From Myxocyprinus asiaticus (taxonomy: Eukaryota > Chordata > Actinopteri > Cypriniformes > Catostomidae): a DNA stretch of 64,000 nt. A program made the position numbers and the translations under genes. The DNA is taken from positions 24,352,156 to 24,416,155 of the forward strand of contig NC_059348.1 of assembly GCF_019703515.2 (NCBI RefSeq), read 5' to 3'. Of this stretch, positions 11,401 to 26,400 are shown piece after piece; positions within the stretch are counted from its first letter, which is position 1, and every line of letters starts with the position of its first letter. Under the pieces are notes generated by a model. That model did no database searches. It saw only the letters and a list, made by a program, of their open reading frames with translations, and had not been told where the DNA came from.

Positions 11401-14400
11401 GTCAATAGCACCAAAATACTACCAACACATCAGTTTCAACAAAGCGTAACGTGTTTCATCAGGAAGTGCATAGATGACGTAGTGCCAACCAAAACAATAC
11501 GGATCTACCCTAACCAGAAACCATGGATTAATAAAACAATAAAGGGATTTGATTTGATTATAGGCATAGTTCACCCAAAAATGACATGTCATATGTATTC
11601 ATCTTCATGTTGTTCCAAACCTTTATACCTCTTTCTTCCATGAAACTGTTAAAATGTTAGCCTCAGTCACCATTCATTGCATTGAGGTTAAGTAAATGAC
11701 GACAGAATTTTCCTTTTTGGGTGAACTATATCTTTTAATTTACAACATGCCCACCTGTCACATAAGTCTCATCTCACCTCCTTGCGCTGGTCTTTCATAC
11801 GACGCACCAGTGTGAGGTAGAAGCCCACTCCAAAGCAGTTCTTTAGGAAGAGAGGAGAGCCACTGCAGTGTAGTTTGCCTTTAGAGATGATGGCCACTCT
11901 GTCACTTAGCAGGTCTGCCTCATCCATGTGATGAGTGGACAAAATTACTGTGCGTCCTGGATAAAAAAAAAAGTGTACGAGACAAAGAAAGAGTGAAGGA
12001 AAGAGATATTGATACAGACATTTAAATCAGGAATACAGTTCATAAGTTTTGCATCTTATTTCATGAGTAATTGTTCTCTGTAAAGTCTCTAGCTTTGATT
12101 GTCTTTTTTTAACCCTGCCATATTTATTTATTTGGCCAGAAGGTGGCAGTACCTGTGCGGTACTTGAGCAGCAGGTCCCAAATGGAGCGTCTGGAGTAGG
12201 GGTCCACTCCTGAAGTCGGCTCATCCAAGATCACCACCTTAGAACCACCCACAAAAGCCATAGCAACTGACAGCTTCCTCTGCATACCCCCTGTAAAAGA
12301 GCAAGTCAATTTGCTAAAATCAAAATTCTGTGCTGTGAATACAGTCTTGTTCTTTTCATTTTAGCATGTGACTTTTGATAGTCTGTGATTGGTGTCACAT
12401 TCAAAGTCTTCTGAACACATGCAATCACTTTGAATGATGAACAGATAAATAAATAAATAATATATAAAATCAAATAAATAATTTCATAATGAATAAACGA
12501 TGGAAACACGTCAATAACATCAAACCTCATTAAGTTCTTGTGTTATGAAATTTAGTCACGAGACATGCAAGAACCAATGAGGTTGATGTTATTGACTGTT
12601 TTCATGTTATGTTATTGAGTTTAATAAATATTTGATGTGGCTTGAGAGTGAACAATAACTTAAATAATCAGTGTGTTCATCATACAAAGTGATTATATGC
12701 CTTCAGAAGACCTGGATTGTGATGCACATGTTGTATGGACTACTTTTATTACACTTTTTGGTGTTTTTTTAAGCTTTCAATTAAGTAAATATGAACTGCT
12801 ATTGTAAAGAAATCAGCACTGCAACATTCTTTAAAATATCTCCTTTTGTGTTCCTCAGAAGAAAGTTATATGGGTTTGGAGGACATGCGGGTGAGTTAAT
12901 AACAAGAATTTTCATTTTTGGGTCAACTATCCCTTTAACAAATGTAAATAAAATTAATTTTAGTGAACTATGTTGTAAGAATGATCACTATTTACAACTG
13001 AGAGCATATTACCAATGCCAAAAGGGCAGCATTTCAGTGTTAACCCCCAGAGAAGATTCCTTTTATCCCTCACCCAGATCAACTCCGGATAAGATGCTTA
13101 TAGTAGCGATCCTGAGCAAATAAACTCTAAGACCCCTTAATATAAAGAGTAAATATAAAATGATTTAATCTTCTCACGTTTGAATTCAGACCCACCTGAG
13201 AGGTTCTGTGCTTCCTCATCTCTTTTCTGAGGCAATCCCAGGTCCTCCAGCATGTCCTCGACCTCCTGTTCGGCCTCCTTGCGTTCTCGACCTTTCAGCA
13301 AAGAGTAGAAGAGAATGTGCTCCTCTACTGTCAGACTGAGAGGGGGATGGATTCATACATCAGAGCAAGAATGGAACACACGTATATAATCAAAATTAAT
13401 TCAAACAAATACTATCTAAAACTGCTTTCTAAAGTAGTATCCTAAATGAAATTGGAACCTCGTAAGTGACTGATTTGGAATGCTGTACATAGGCAGCTCT
13501 TTGCGTCATATAAATAGTGCACCTCAACGCAGTGCACTGTTCAACTCACAAATGATTTGAATTGGTTGCTATTAGCATGTTGCAAAGCTGATGACAAGAT
13601 AAGCAAATATGAGTAGAATAGCCAATTTTTATTGATACTTTTCAGTTTTTAATGAATTATAAGTATAATCGACATTTCTCTCGCTTTGTCCGCCATCTTG
13701 GATGGACTGCCTTCTCTGTAAAGGATACATACGATACTGCCTTAAAATGTTATCAAAAGAAGGTATATCATAAGGCAACTTAAAGGGATAGTTCACCAAA
13801 AAATTCTCTCATGATTTACTCACCCTCCTGCCATCCATGATGTGTATGACTTTCTTTTTTCAGAAATTAATATTTTAAGAAGAATATTTCAGCTCTGTAG
13901 GTCCTCACAATGCAAGTGAATGGGTGTCAAAATTTTGAAGCACCAGAATCCACATAAAGGGAGCATAGGTAACCCATATGTCTCAAGTTGTTAAATTAAT
14001 ATCTTCAGGCACGATATGATAGAAGTAGGTGAGAAACAGTTCAATTTTTAAGTCATTTTTTATCATAAATTCTGGGCAGGGATGAGAAAATCACCAAAAA
14101 AAGAAGAAGAATGTGAAAGTGAAGTGGAGGTTGACTGAGCAGGGAGGAGAATTTATAGTAAAAAAAGACTTAAATATTTATCTGTTTATCACCCACACCT
14201 ATCATATCACTTCAAAAGATATGGATTTAACCACCAGAGTCATCTGAGTACTTTTATGTTTCCCTTTGGAGCGTCAAAATTTTGGCACCCATTCACTTGC
14301 ATTGTATGGATCTACAGAGCTGAGAAATTCTTCTAAAAATCTTCGTTTGTGTTTGGCAGATGAAAGAAAGTCATCCACATCTTGGATGGCATGAGGGTGA

Positions 14401-17400
14401 GTAAATTATTACAGAATTTGCATTTTTGGGTGAACTATCCCTTTAATCATGCTATAATTTTGGAAATGTGTCATTGACTATAATTCTGTCTAGGGTGGAC
14501 AGCTTACTAGGTTTACGCTATTATGAACGCATTTAAAGAAAGAGCACTCACTGGTTGAAGAGGATGTTGTACTGTGGGCACATGCCCAATGATTGTCTTA
14601 TGGCGTCCATTTCTGTACGAATGTCTCTCCCACATATGTAAGCAGTTCCAGAGGTGGGCGGAAACAAGCCAGTCAATATAGACCTACAACAGTGCATATG
14701 ATGTGGCATGAAAAATGCATCCAACATGAAACAAACTGGATGGGATTTACATTTACTTATTACATGGCTGTCATGTTTTTTTTATTTTATTTTTATAATG
14801 ACCACTAAACTGTATAATTGAGTGTTGTCCCTGACAACTGATTTCCCACATAGCTGTGCTAGTTTTTTTGTCTCTCCTTTCAATCTGCAATCTGCAAGTA
14901 ATTTCAACAAACTTTTTCATGACATCTTATTTATTTATTTGGTAAGCAGCCACGTAAAAAGCAGGATAATGTAGTCGGGATAATGTACACATAAACCCCT
15001 TTGCGTCTGGATCCTAATCACCCTTGCAGGTTGTTTTTGTAATAATGACCGACTGTTAGAACATTATCCCTTACATAGTATAATTAACAATAAACGCTAA
15101 GAAAATGTATGGACGCACAAGGTGGTGGTCTTCCCTGCCCCGTTGTGACCCAGGAAAGAAGTGATCTGGCCCTCACAGAAGTTAATGTTGAGACAGTCCA
15201 CTGCAGGCCTTGAATGTCTAGAATAGACTTTCACCAAGTCCTGCACTGACACACCTATTAGCAGGCTCTCTGGCTCTGGTTCAAAGAATGGATTCCCTGC
15301 AAGCAAAAGACACGTAAGGACACTAAATCAGACAAAATCAGACACTAAATCAAAGTGACAACATACAAAGGTCACAACAGGTTCAAGGTACTAGGCGTTG
15401 CACTAACTTATTGATTTTTTCTGCCATCAGTGGATACATCGGCTTTCTGTAAACTAGTCATGAATCACATGACTTCAGTTGTACTTGGTGACAAAAGAAC
15501 GAAAAGTTCCTGTGTGCATAAACTGCCTCCCAGTGTATCTGTGTAACGTTGGTGGTGCAGACATCAAAGATGGTTTTAGTTTATTTTAAGTGTTAAGATA
15601 CAAGACAAAATTCTTGCAAACCACCCTGAAGCTAATTAAGTGTCACCCACTATTCTGGACAACTAGTTGACCAATAAAATTAGTAGTAATGCAAGCCCTA
15701 ATAGGTACTACAGCAACAGACCAAGTTTTTTTGTGGTATCCTTACCAGTCTGCCCAGGCTGGGTCTCCTCTTGTGGAATCTGTTCCTCCTCCTGCATTTT
15801 CAGCTGCTCCTCATGCCCTCTCTCTCTCTCCAGCCTCTCTCGTTTCTCTCTGTGCTTGCATTGCTTGCTGCTGCGAGAGCCATTGCATTCCCTGGGCTCC
15901 AGAGAACTGCCGCCACACACCACATCCTCCGGCTTTTCCATGTTATCTACCAGAGGTTTCTCAGGCTCTAGAGAGAAAACACGATCTGTTCTCAAAATGA
16001 ATCTAATGTAAACTGGGCCCATGATCTACATAATGTGACAGGTTCACGCATACCAGTATAAGGGTTCTCTGAGGGTGGGGGTGTCAGCTTCAGCCAGTAT
16101 GAGGGCTGCAGAGGAAAGTAAAATGGGTGACCGATCCCATACTGGCCTGAAAAGACCATGAAAAAAATTACTGAGTAATTTCATGTTTACTTTCCAAAAG
16201 ATTTAGTAACATTTAACCCAGTGAGAAAAATAACTGACCTGGAAAGACATTGTCGAGATACCAAGCCAAAACAGCGTAGAGAACTGCATCTAATAGCATC
16301 ATGCGTATAGAAGTGAAGAAGGAGTACTCATCACCCTCAAGAGGGCTTGTACGAATATTGTCCCATTGCAGCCCCAGGCCTTGCTCCTCATAACGGGACA
16401 GATACTCTGTACCAAAGCCAAAGGCCACTGGAGAAAGCAAGCTCTGGAAGAGAAGTAGCATTTCACAATATATTTAGAACTCTATAGACGCAAGAAGACA
16501 TGCAATATGGCCATAGTAGGAGCCATTTTGACCACTCAAAGCCATCGTCTTTATACTGACATTTGAGTTTGGATAGAATCAAAGGCTATGTTCGAAATGG
16601 AATACTAGCTCAGTATTTACTCAATACTGTGCAGTACATACTGCATACTGCTAACAACACATTATGCAATGATAAATGCTTAAAGTATAAACAATATACT
16701 ACATTGTAGTCACAGGACCTCACATCTATCACATGACCTCATCACATTGCATTTTTTATTCTTCTTGTGGTGTCCAGTTATTTCAAATAATAATGGTTAT
16801 TTTGCATTTTTGATCCAATTTTATGTAAAAATGTCTTTGCCCCACACTGAAAATGGAAGGCCAAGTCAAACTTATTACGTTGTGGGATACAGTATTCCAT
16901 GCAGTGTGCTTTTTGTTATACTGAACATGTACAGTAGTAGGTTGTTCGGGAATTCCATGCATACAGAATATATGCATACTGTGCACAGCATTCAGTGCAT
17001 ACACTATGTGGCCAAATTTTGTGGACACCATACTGTATGTGCTTAATGAACATTTATTTTCAGGACCAAAGGCATCAACTGGAGTGGTGGTGGCGTAGTG
17101 GACTAAAGCACTGAACTGGTAAGCAAAATGTTGTTGGTTCAATCCCCACAGCCACCACCATTGTGTCCTTGAGCAAGGCACTTAACTCCAGGTTGCTCCA
17201 GGGGGATTGTCCCTGTAGTAAGTGCACTGTAAGTCACTTTGGATAAAAGTGTCTGCCAAATGCATAAATGTAAAATGTAAATGTAACTCCCCCTTTGCTG
17301 CAATAACAGCTTTCACTCTTCTGGGAAGGCTTCCACTATACTGCACGTAACAACATGGCTACATAGGAATTTGCACCCATTCAGACACAAGAGCATCAGT

Positions 17401-20400
17401 AAGGTCAGGTACTGAACTTGGGCGATGGGGCCTAGCTCACAGCTGGCATTCCAGTTCATCCAGAAGGTGTTCTAAGGCATTCAGGTCTCTTTGTGCAGGC
17501 CAGGCAAGTTCTTTCACACCAGACACAGTGAACAATTTCTTCAAGAAACTCACTTTTTACACAGGGGCATTTTCATGCTGGAATAAAAAAAGGGCTATTC
17601 CCAAACTGTTGCAACAAAGATGGAGGCTCACAGTGTCCTTGATTGCCACTGTATGGGGTATTATGATTTGTCTTCACTGGGATTAATGGAGTAACCAAAT
17701 TCATTAATTAGAATGGCGTGTCCACAAACTTTTGGCCATACAGTGTATTATATACTGCAGAAATAGTAGTATTTTAGTATTCTATTCTGAATGTAGCCAC
17801 AAAGAAGTGAAACATCAGTGTGGCCTCACCACAGCTAACTTCATATCCTTAGTAATCCGGTCCTGCCAGGCAAAGCATAAAATGTGAGGGAGGTAGAGAG
17901 TGAAGTAGATGATGCCGCTGCAGGCCGCAGCCAGATTGGCCTTGTTGAAGAACACGCTCATCAGAAAACACTGCATGATAGTGGCCACAGTGAACGTCAA
18001 TAGGAACAGGAAGAGGATGATGGGATTGCTGTAATTGAGAACTTTGCCAACCTGAGAATACAGAAGCAACAGCACTAAATTCATGATACTCTTCTATTTT
18101 CAAACTAGGTTGTACACTAGATTTGCATTTCCTGAAGGAAATCCCAGTGCTTGCAAGGCAACAAAAGAATAGTGTGAAAGTTTTAGTTTTAGCTTAGGCT
18201 TTGGTTTTTGAGTAATTTAAATGCTGCATCAAAGCCACTTTGTCGTTGTCATGACACTCAGCACAACACAACATGGTTTTGTGGTGTAAAGGTGGCTATA
18301 GATTGTTAATTAGATGCAAGAAAGACAAGACCAATCATAATTCACTCTGCAAATAAATGTAAGAAAGAAGACCGATCTGAATTCCATATGGAAATATTTC
18401 CATGACATCATCACTGCCAGTTACATTTTGAATGGCAAATATTCTATCAATGGAGAGTTGCGGGACATTTTCAAACTTTATTACAAAAAATGGAGTGTAC
18501 CCTGTGGAGCGAATGGAGTTTGTAACATAAGCTTTCAGGCTGAGTTAACTGCATAAGTTTAATACTTAGGTTAGCAAGGGCGTAGCCAGGAAATTACTTT
18601 TCGGTGGGCCTCAATTTGTTTTTACCAAATTTTCATTAACAACAGAAAGGCAGCGCATTCAAACAGTCCTTTCACACTTTCAGAAATCAAAATTTTTGCA
18701 TTTTTTTAAGTTAGTATATAAATATATATTTGTAGTCAAAGAATAATCTGTAATATTCTGGGTGGGCCTGTGTCACCCTGGCCCACCCTTGGCTACGCCA
18801 CTGAAGGTTACGAAGAAAACCCTAATGAGAATGCTTGAGGAATATCAATACAGTGCTTCCTTCCAAGCACTATAATAATTCTATGTATAATTCACATGTC
18901 TCTTTTCCTCTTTATTGCTACTGATGAGGTAATGAGAAAAGCGAACAGACATCTTTACACAATTTTTGAAAAGCAATTGAAGCCAGAACTATAGGATCCG
19001 GTTCATGTGCTAGACTCCAGAGACAGAGAGGTGGTGTTCTAAATGACATGCTACCATACTACTCTTGTACTGTAGATATGGAATAAAATGTAAAAGTAGT
19101 ATGGCAGTATGCGATTCTAAAACACAGGCAGAGAAAAACCTCCATTTGTGTAGTAACAATATACATCCAGCAGAGGTCACAATAAAACAATCCTGACAAA
19201 GGCTAGCTTCCAAATGTACACAATGCTTCTAGAACGTGTGGTATGCTGGAAAGTCATTACATTGATCCCTCACCATGATAATGGCAGTCAGCAGAACAGT
19301 ACTGGCGGCCATCATGAGGAAGCTGTCAATGAACCAGGTGTACCAGATCACGGCATTAGAGACGCCCATGGCCTTCAGAGTGTCCTTTAGCCTCATCTCC
19401 TTCTCCAGCACAATGCTCTTCACCACCATGGACACCGAGTAGATCCAGGCCAGCACCATGAAGATAGGGAAACAGCGGTTTAGGGTCAGCATAAACCTGG
19501 ATGAAGGACAAACCAACAAGTTCCACTGCAAGGGTAACTGCAGTGTCAAAGCATTGACAGCTATGATTTGACATGAAATAATGGGATTAATTTTACTGCA
19601 TAATTCACATAAGAATTCAGGACCTGGAGTGAGAAATTAACAAGAGTTCTGGGCAAAATACCACCGAAAGTGTCCAAAATGTTTTAAAATTTAGGGGCAA
19701 AAAATGTCCCCGTATTGAATTTATCTGCATTGTTTTATCAAAAGTTTGACATATTTCATAAAAATTTATTCATTTGTAGGCATATATATTTATTGGATTA
19801 GTATCTTTGTAGACACAGTAGCGACCTAGCTGTTAGCTGTCTGTATTTACTGTCTCAGATATGGGTGTTGTTGAATATGTAGATAATATAGTGTTTTGAT
19901 GGGGAAAAAATAAAATAAAATAATACATTTAAACTAAAATCAGCTCAGAAAACACTGAATGTGAAAAAAACTTTGTGATAAGTTTTTCTTAATAAAAAGT
20001 TAATTTCTGACACTTACTGAATCATATCTCAAACTTCTTAGTTTAATTGTTCTCATTTAAACTTTTGCCTTTAGTACAGTAGGCAAGTTTAAATGGGCAG
20101 GGAGGACATGATCTTAGACTAGCCTGTTTTTGCCACATAGTTTCCCCCATCACTCACATGTCGTCCACATAGCAGGGGTAGGGCATTTGCTGCAGGTAAA
20201 TACCCAGAGGCCAGTCTTGACCTGTCTGTAACTTGAGGATGCCATGCTCAATCATGTCCTGCAGGTAGGCAAACCCTCCCCAGATGTAGCGCAGGTCCTC
20301 CACAGGGTCTGCCCGGGGGCCAGGGTCCCAGTACCTGTGTGTGAGAGAGAGAGTGTAGGAAACCTGTAATGAGAATATTGACCAATCAGCGCATATTTTA

Positions 20401-23400
20401 TTATTCTCTTCATCGCACTTATTTTAAAAATGAAAACATGAATGAAATAGGTTTCCTAAAAATAAAAAAAATAAAATAAAAAAGTAGAGACTTAGAACCT
20501 TAAAAACATGTCTCTGCTCAGAAAAACTTGAAAACTTGCTATTCAAAATTATTAATTTACAGTAATGTGGGTACGTATAGTAGCCCCAAAAAGTATTTAG
20601 ACACTTAAGTCACACTTAATACTGTATGACATTCATTGTTAGATAACAAAATATCAAATCAAAATGGTTTTTATTTTAAAGAAATATAGCACAAGGACAC
20701 TTTTTAAGCAAACATTTCCTAGAAGGAATTTTGGCAGGTTTTTCCATTTTAAAACATAGATATACAGTTCAAACTGGGACAAGAAGCATTTACTTTTATT
20801 TATTTAAAAGTATATATTTAGACACTTTTTAGTGGAACTAAGTGGAACATCCATAGCTAATGTGATGAATTACAGTACACCTGTGGTTACTCTAATAATG
20901 CATTTGTGTGAAATTGAGGGGAACTGCCTTCATACATCCACTAAATATTATCTTGGGACCAGTTGGTTAAAAGTACAGTTATTTGTATACAGATTAAACT
21001 TAGATTGATATTCTATTATCTAATCTGTTTTGGGGGCCAATGTAGCTTATACTATCTTTGTGTCAAATATGCAAAGTATGACATTTAAATGGGAATGTTC
21101 AAAAGAAAAAAAAAAGATTTTTTTTCAAAAGGAGTACCCCCCCAAAAAAAAAAAAAATTAAATTCATTTCACATTGTTTGTTTGTGGTGGATGTACTTTG
21201 CATTTATGCCCACATAATGAAAACACAATGAACCCACAGGCCCTCAGTGTCATTCTATCTCCGGATGTTTGTCTTCTTTTGAGTCTCAAAGGCGGGACGA
21301 CTGACCAGACATACACTGGCAGGCATGTTTTGCATTCCAGAGAGGACCTCTGTAATAAGTGGTGTCTCTTTACAGTGCAAAACATACAGAATCAACACAT
21401 GCTCTTTATCCTTATCTTTCTATTATGACACAACAACAGAGTGTTGAGTAACAACACCTTACATGAAGAGAAGATCCTCTGATCTCTCCCTACACAATCA
21501 ACTTTAAAAATACATTCATCTTTATCAAAACATGTACTGTGAAAGGCTGAGATGGGAGCAGAAATGGAATGTTCCCTCATTTTTCCATAAGCCCTGAGCA
21601 CATTATAGGATAAATGAGATTAATTATAAACACGTTCTTCCATTATTCGATAAAGAGACTGCAGAGTGAAAGCAATTTTTACTGCTTTCCTTTACTATAA
21701 TCTGGCATGGATGTTTGATGGCTGTGGAGGCGGTCTTTGTCCATAGACGACTGAAATTTTTTCTTTCATATTTAGGGAGTATTTGCCTGGGAATAATACT
21801 GAAGAGATTCATATTTACTTAATCGATGCTTCAATTGTTTCAATGAATTTAATGATCTCTGTTAGACTTACCCTGCATCCAAATCAGAAAAAGTGTAATT
21901 TCTTCCCTGCTACATAGTAGGCAAAGAGAAGTACGTGTGAGAAGGAAGATGAATAGGAAGTCTGAATCCTATTATCAGTAGTGTTCATGATACAGTAGGT
22001 GAACAATAACATTCTGCAGTGTGCAACCAGTGGACATTTTGCAATCAACTTTCTTGGAAGACAGGTGCTCCTTGTTTTTGTGGTTGTTGTTATTACGTCA
22101 TAGGTTAAAGGACAATGGCAACATGGTGGATAGAGTATGTCTGGGAATGTAGATATACTACACACCTGCATACACACCTACAGAATATACTTCATTAATG
22201 GTCATTGAATTCATTTCATAATGAATGTATGCAAATTCTGAGAGCATTTCGGGAAGCACAGAAACCTCAATATAGTCTTAATGGACAACCCATTTTAGAT
22301 CTGGTTGAAAACTGAGGCGGTCTATCAACAAAAAAACTACCCTTATGAATGACGTTTATCACCTATCTTTGATTTTGTTGGTACGTTCCACTGCATCAAT
22401 GTCCATTCTGATCTTGAACTTGACGTGACGTGGCAGGTCTGTGGTCCAGGGGTACATGTCTATGAAGACCAGGCCAGCCCAGAACTTATTCTCCTCCAGC
22501 AGGTGCAGAGCTTGATGGGTCATCAGATTCTCATCCATGTGACCCACAAACTTATCCAGGCTTATACACTGATAGGATAAAGGCAGAGTGTAAGTATGAG
22601 GAAATAATGAGGAAGATACTATGTGTGTTAAAATGTTGAATTCTGAAGCTGTTTGAAACCTGTAGAGCTGTAGGAATAGTTTTGTTATGTGCAAATGTTT
22701 GAACTGATTTGCTTAACAGAGAAAGTGTGTGTGCATGTCAGTTTTTTTTTTTTTTTTTTTTTTTTTGACATTGTTGGGACAAAATAGATTGTCCCTATAT
22801 ATGGCTTGAGTCCCTCCTTCAATGTAAGTTTACAGGATTTTTTCACCCATTTTATCAATTTTAAGTACCATTCATATCCGTAACACAAACTCTGAGGGAC
22901 GAGTGTTGTTGTGTCCCAAAGTGTGTCAGACAGCACTTCATAAGACAACGCACGTATGCGCTGCACTGTCAATGTTGCCACAAGGGGTGCTACAGCAGAC
23001 ATCAATGTGAATTTTCTACTTCTACAGTGTGTTTTCTGTTTAAGTAAACAACTGTCCTGGTGGAGAAACAACTTGAAGAAAATATTGCTGAGCGAGTAAG
23101 TTAAGGTCAATGTATATATATATAGCAACCTGACTGAATAATAACACATCCAGTTTAACTTTGTCGTCCCCTTGATTTCTGATGTCTGTTACCTGTTGTT
23201 GTAGTAACGCAAGAATGCTTGCAAGAAAGCGTGTTCAACCGATGTACTTACATCTGTGTACGCGTACTTGCGTAAAGTATGTTTCTGGCTGTAAGGTTAG
23301 GGTTTCGTTCAAATCCTCAACCCTAAGTCTGCACATTAGTAAAAGTAACTGGGTTTCCATCCACATATTTTTATGCAAATTTTGGGATATTGCATAAAAA

Positions 23401-26400
23401 CTGCTGGATGGAAACACCAAGATGCGAGCAAATTTCTCAAAAGTTGCAAAAAAATGCTTGAGGTGGATCCATTTTTTTATTTAGTAAGAAGACATTACTA
23501 TAATGGAAACACTGTTTTGTCTGCATGCTCTAAACTCCAAGTCATTTATTACATTTAAAGGAATATTCTGGGTTCGAAGTTAAGCTCAATCGACAGCATT
23601 TGTGGCATAATGTTGATTACCACAAAAATGTATTTAGTCTCGTCCCTCCTTTTCTTTAAAAAAGTATAAATCAAGGTACAGTGAGGCACTTACAATGGAA
23701 GTGAATGGGGCCAGTGTTTGAAGGTAAAAATGTAAAACTTTAATTTTTTTAAAGCAATAACTAACATGAATTAATTGTTAAAACTTGTGTATTACTTAAG
23801 ATGTAAATTGTTGTTTTTACACTTATTTTATTAAGGGTTTGCAGCTTACATCGTCATGGAAACAAAATAGTAAAATCGGAAATAACTTTACACAGAAAAG
23901 TTTAGTAAGGGATTTTATCACACTAAAATCATTTTAACACACATATTGTTTACATCTTGTGGCTACACTTTTGAAACATTGAGTATTTTAACATTTATGG
24001 ATTGGCCCCATTCACTTCCATTGTAAATGCCTCACTGTAACCCAGATTTATGCTTTTTTTAAAGAAAAGGGGGAACGAGACTAAATTAATTTTTGTAGTA
24101 ACCAGCATTCTAACACAAATGCTGTCGACTGAGCTTAACTTGTATTGCTTAACTTGTACTGGCTTCCCCAGTGGCTAGAACTTTCCATTTTCTATTTTTA
24201 TTTTGCAGCAATATTACCAGAAGTGACATTTTTGTTTTCTTGAACACATGGGATGGAAACGCTGCTTTATTCGTAAATTGATTTTGCATTATTCAGATTT
24301 TTTGAATAAATTAAATTAGCAAATTGAGTAGTGATGCTCACCTATGCAAGCACCACCAATAATTTATTAATGTGTGTGTGTCGTGCGTGCATATTGGTAG
24401 GTAAGTGTGTCAAAGTTACAAGTGCCGAAGCAATTCTCCATATAGCAGGCCTCTCATTCTCGAAGTGTTCCACTGAAATGGGAAAATCACAGAGAAGTGT
24501 TGGCTCTTCATTGGAGAGCTGCTGTACAATACCTGAGTGTACAGCTCCCTTTCACATGCCATCACTCTAGAGCAGAGAGGCCTCTTACTTCATGTACACC
24601 ATATCTAATGGAGTCATTCACAGTACTATACAACACCACCAGAGGTCCTGAACACACAACTGATGGGAAAGACTGAATGGGACCCCCTGCAGGACTTACA
24701 TGTTCTCCCAGGGCACTACATATGTTCTCAATAAATTTAAAAACATTCACATTTAGAAACTTCCTAAAATACTTCAAGATCATTGTCCCCAAAAACACTA
24801 ACCAAAATGAGACAATTATTACGCCATATATAACACAGTTCTTCACAATAACAGCTAAAGTTTCAGCCAGCCTGAATGGTGACAGCTATACCTAATAGGC
24901 TAAACGGGCTGGGTTTGTTTGTAAAGCACAAGGTCTCACCGCCCTGACAGAGACAAAGGGAGGCTGAGCTGCCTATGATAGCCCTCTCCCAACATCACCG
25001 TCCAACTCTAATCAATTCCCGAGAAGAGGCCTCCAGCTTCAAAACGTGGGACGATTGTGGCTGGGGAAGTGAGGTAACAGGGTAACAGAGCGAAGCTGAG
25101 TGATTTGTCCCTCAATGAATCCCCTGTCCACAAAAACAACATGCTGCTGGCAAAGGGTGGCTCTCCCACCCACTCCCCACTTAATCACAGCCGTACAAAA
25201 GAGGGGCCTGCATGCTGTTGACAGGTTGCTTGTTCTTTTCCCTTTTACCCATCTGGCCCTGGTGGGCCGTGCTAAGTGGTCTTTCTTGTGGAGATGTGCT
25301 GAGAGCAATCAGTGCTCTGCAGAATGAGGGCTGAAGTGCTCAGAGCTAAAGAGACTCTTTCTGTCAAGTAATAGGAATAGCTCAGTGCTGGTTTGTGGAG
25401 ATACTCTACATCAGTGGTTTTTGACGGTAAGAGGCGACCCAAAATGGGTTGCAGTTCTATTCTGATAGGGATGCAGGCAGCAGGGAAAAAACAATACTAA
25501 ATGCAAATGTTAACTTGGCATTTAATTGTGCATAGTTAGGATAGCAAAATAAATAGGCATTTCAGCTTTTAAGAGGGTGAAGAGAAGACACTTTGAATAT
25601 GTTATTCAGCAGTTTTCGCTATCCGTTTTCTTTTTATTTAAAGGGATAGTTCACCCAAAAATTAAAATTCTCTCATCATTTACTAACCCTCATGCCTTCC
25701 TAGATGTGTATGACATTCTTTCTTCTGCAGAACACAAATTATGATTTTTAGATGAATATTTCAGCTCTGTAGGTCCATACAATTCAAGTGAATGGGTGCC
25801 AAAATGTTGACGCTCTAAAAAGCACATAAAGACATCATAAAAGTAATCCATATGACTCAAATGTTGTAATCCATATCTTCAGAAGTGATATGATAGGTGT
25901 GGGTGAGAAACAGATCAATATTTATGTATTTTTTTGCTATAAATTCTTCTCCCTGCCCAGTAGAGGGCAGTATGCATTCAGAATGTGAAGTGTTAAAGTG
26001 ATCTGTTTCTCACCCACACCTATCATATCGCTTTTGAAGACTGACTTAAATATTGATCTGACTTAAATATTGATCAAATCAATTCAGAAGATATCAATTT
26101 AACCACTGGAGTCTTATGGATTACTTTTATGGTGACTTATGTGATTTTTGGAGCTTCAAAATTTTGGCACCCATTCACTTGCATTGTATGGACCATAAGA
26201 GCTGAGAAATTCTTCAAAAAATCTTCACTTGAGTTCAGCAGACGAAAGAAAGTCATACACATCTGGGATGGCATAAGGGTGAGTAAATGATGAGAGAATA
26301 TTCATTTTTGGGTGAACTATTCCTTTAAGCATAGTTAAGTCAAACCCATCTGTGACAGGACAGATCAAAGTATAAGAAACCCAATTTCATAACTCAATTT

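Larger units (their letters stand above)
16584..17798. mobile_element. hAT-like MITE carrying two later insertions
   Basis: Ends read ggctatgttcgaaatggaat and, inverted, ggctacattcagaatagaat. Its interior holds a mariner-like element (17000-17748), which in turn holds a SINE (17081-17285). Intron 15, ending 31 bp from exon 15. Confidence 0.55.

Noticed and set aside
14593..14808. Small plus-strand open frames over abca4 exons (for example 14593, 15667, 19356, 26684)
   Set aside because: Antisense or out-of-frame shadows of abca4 exons.
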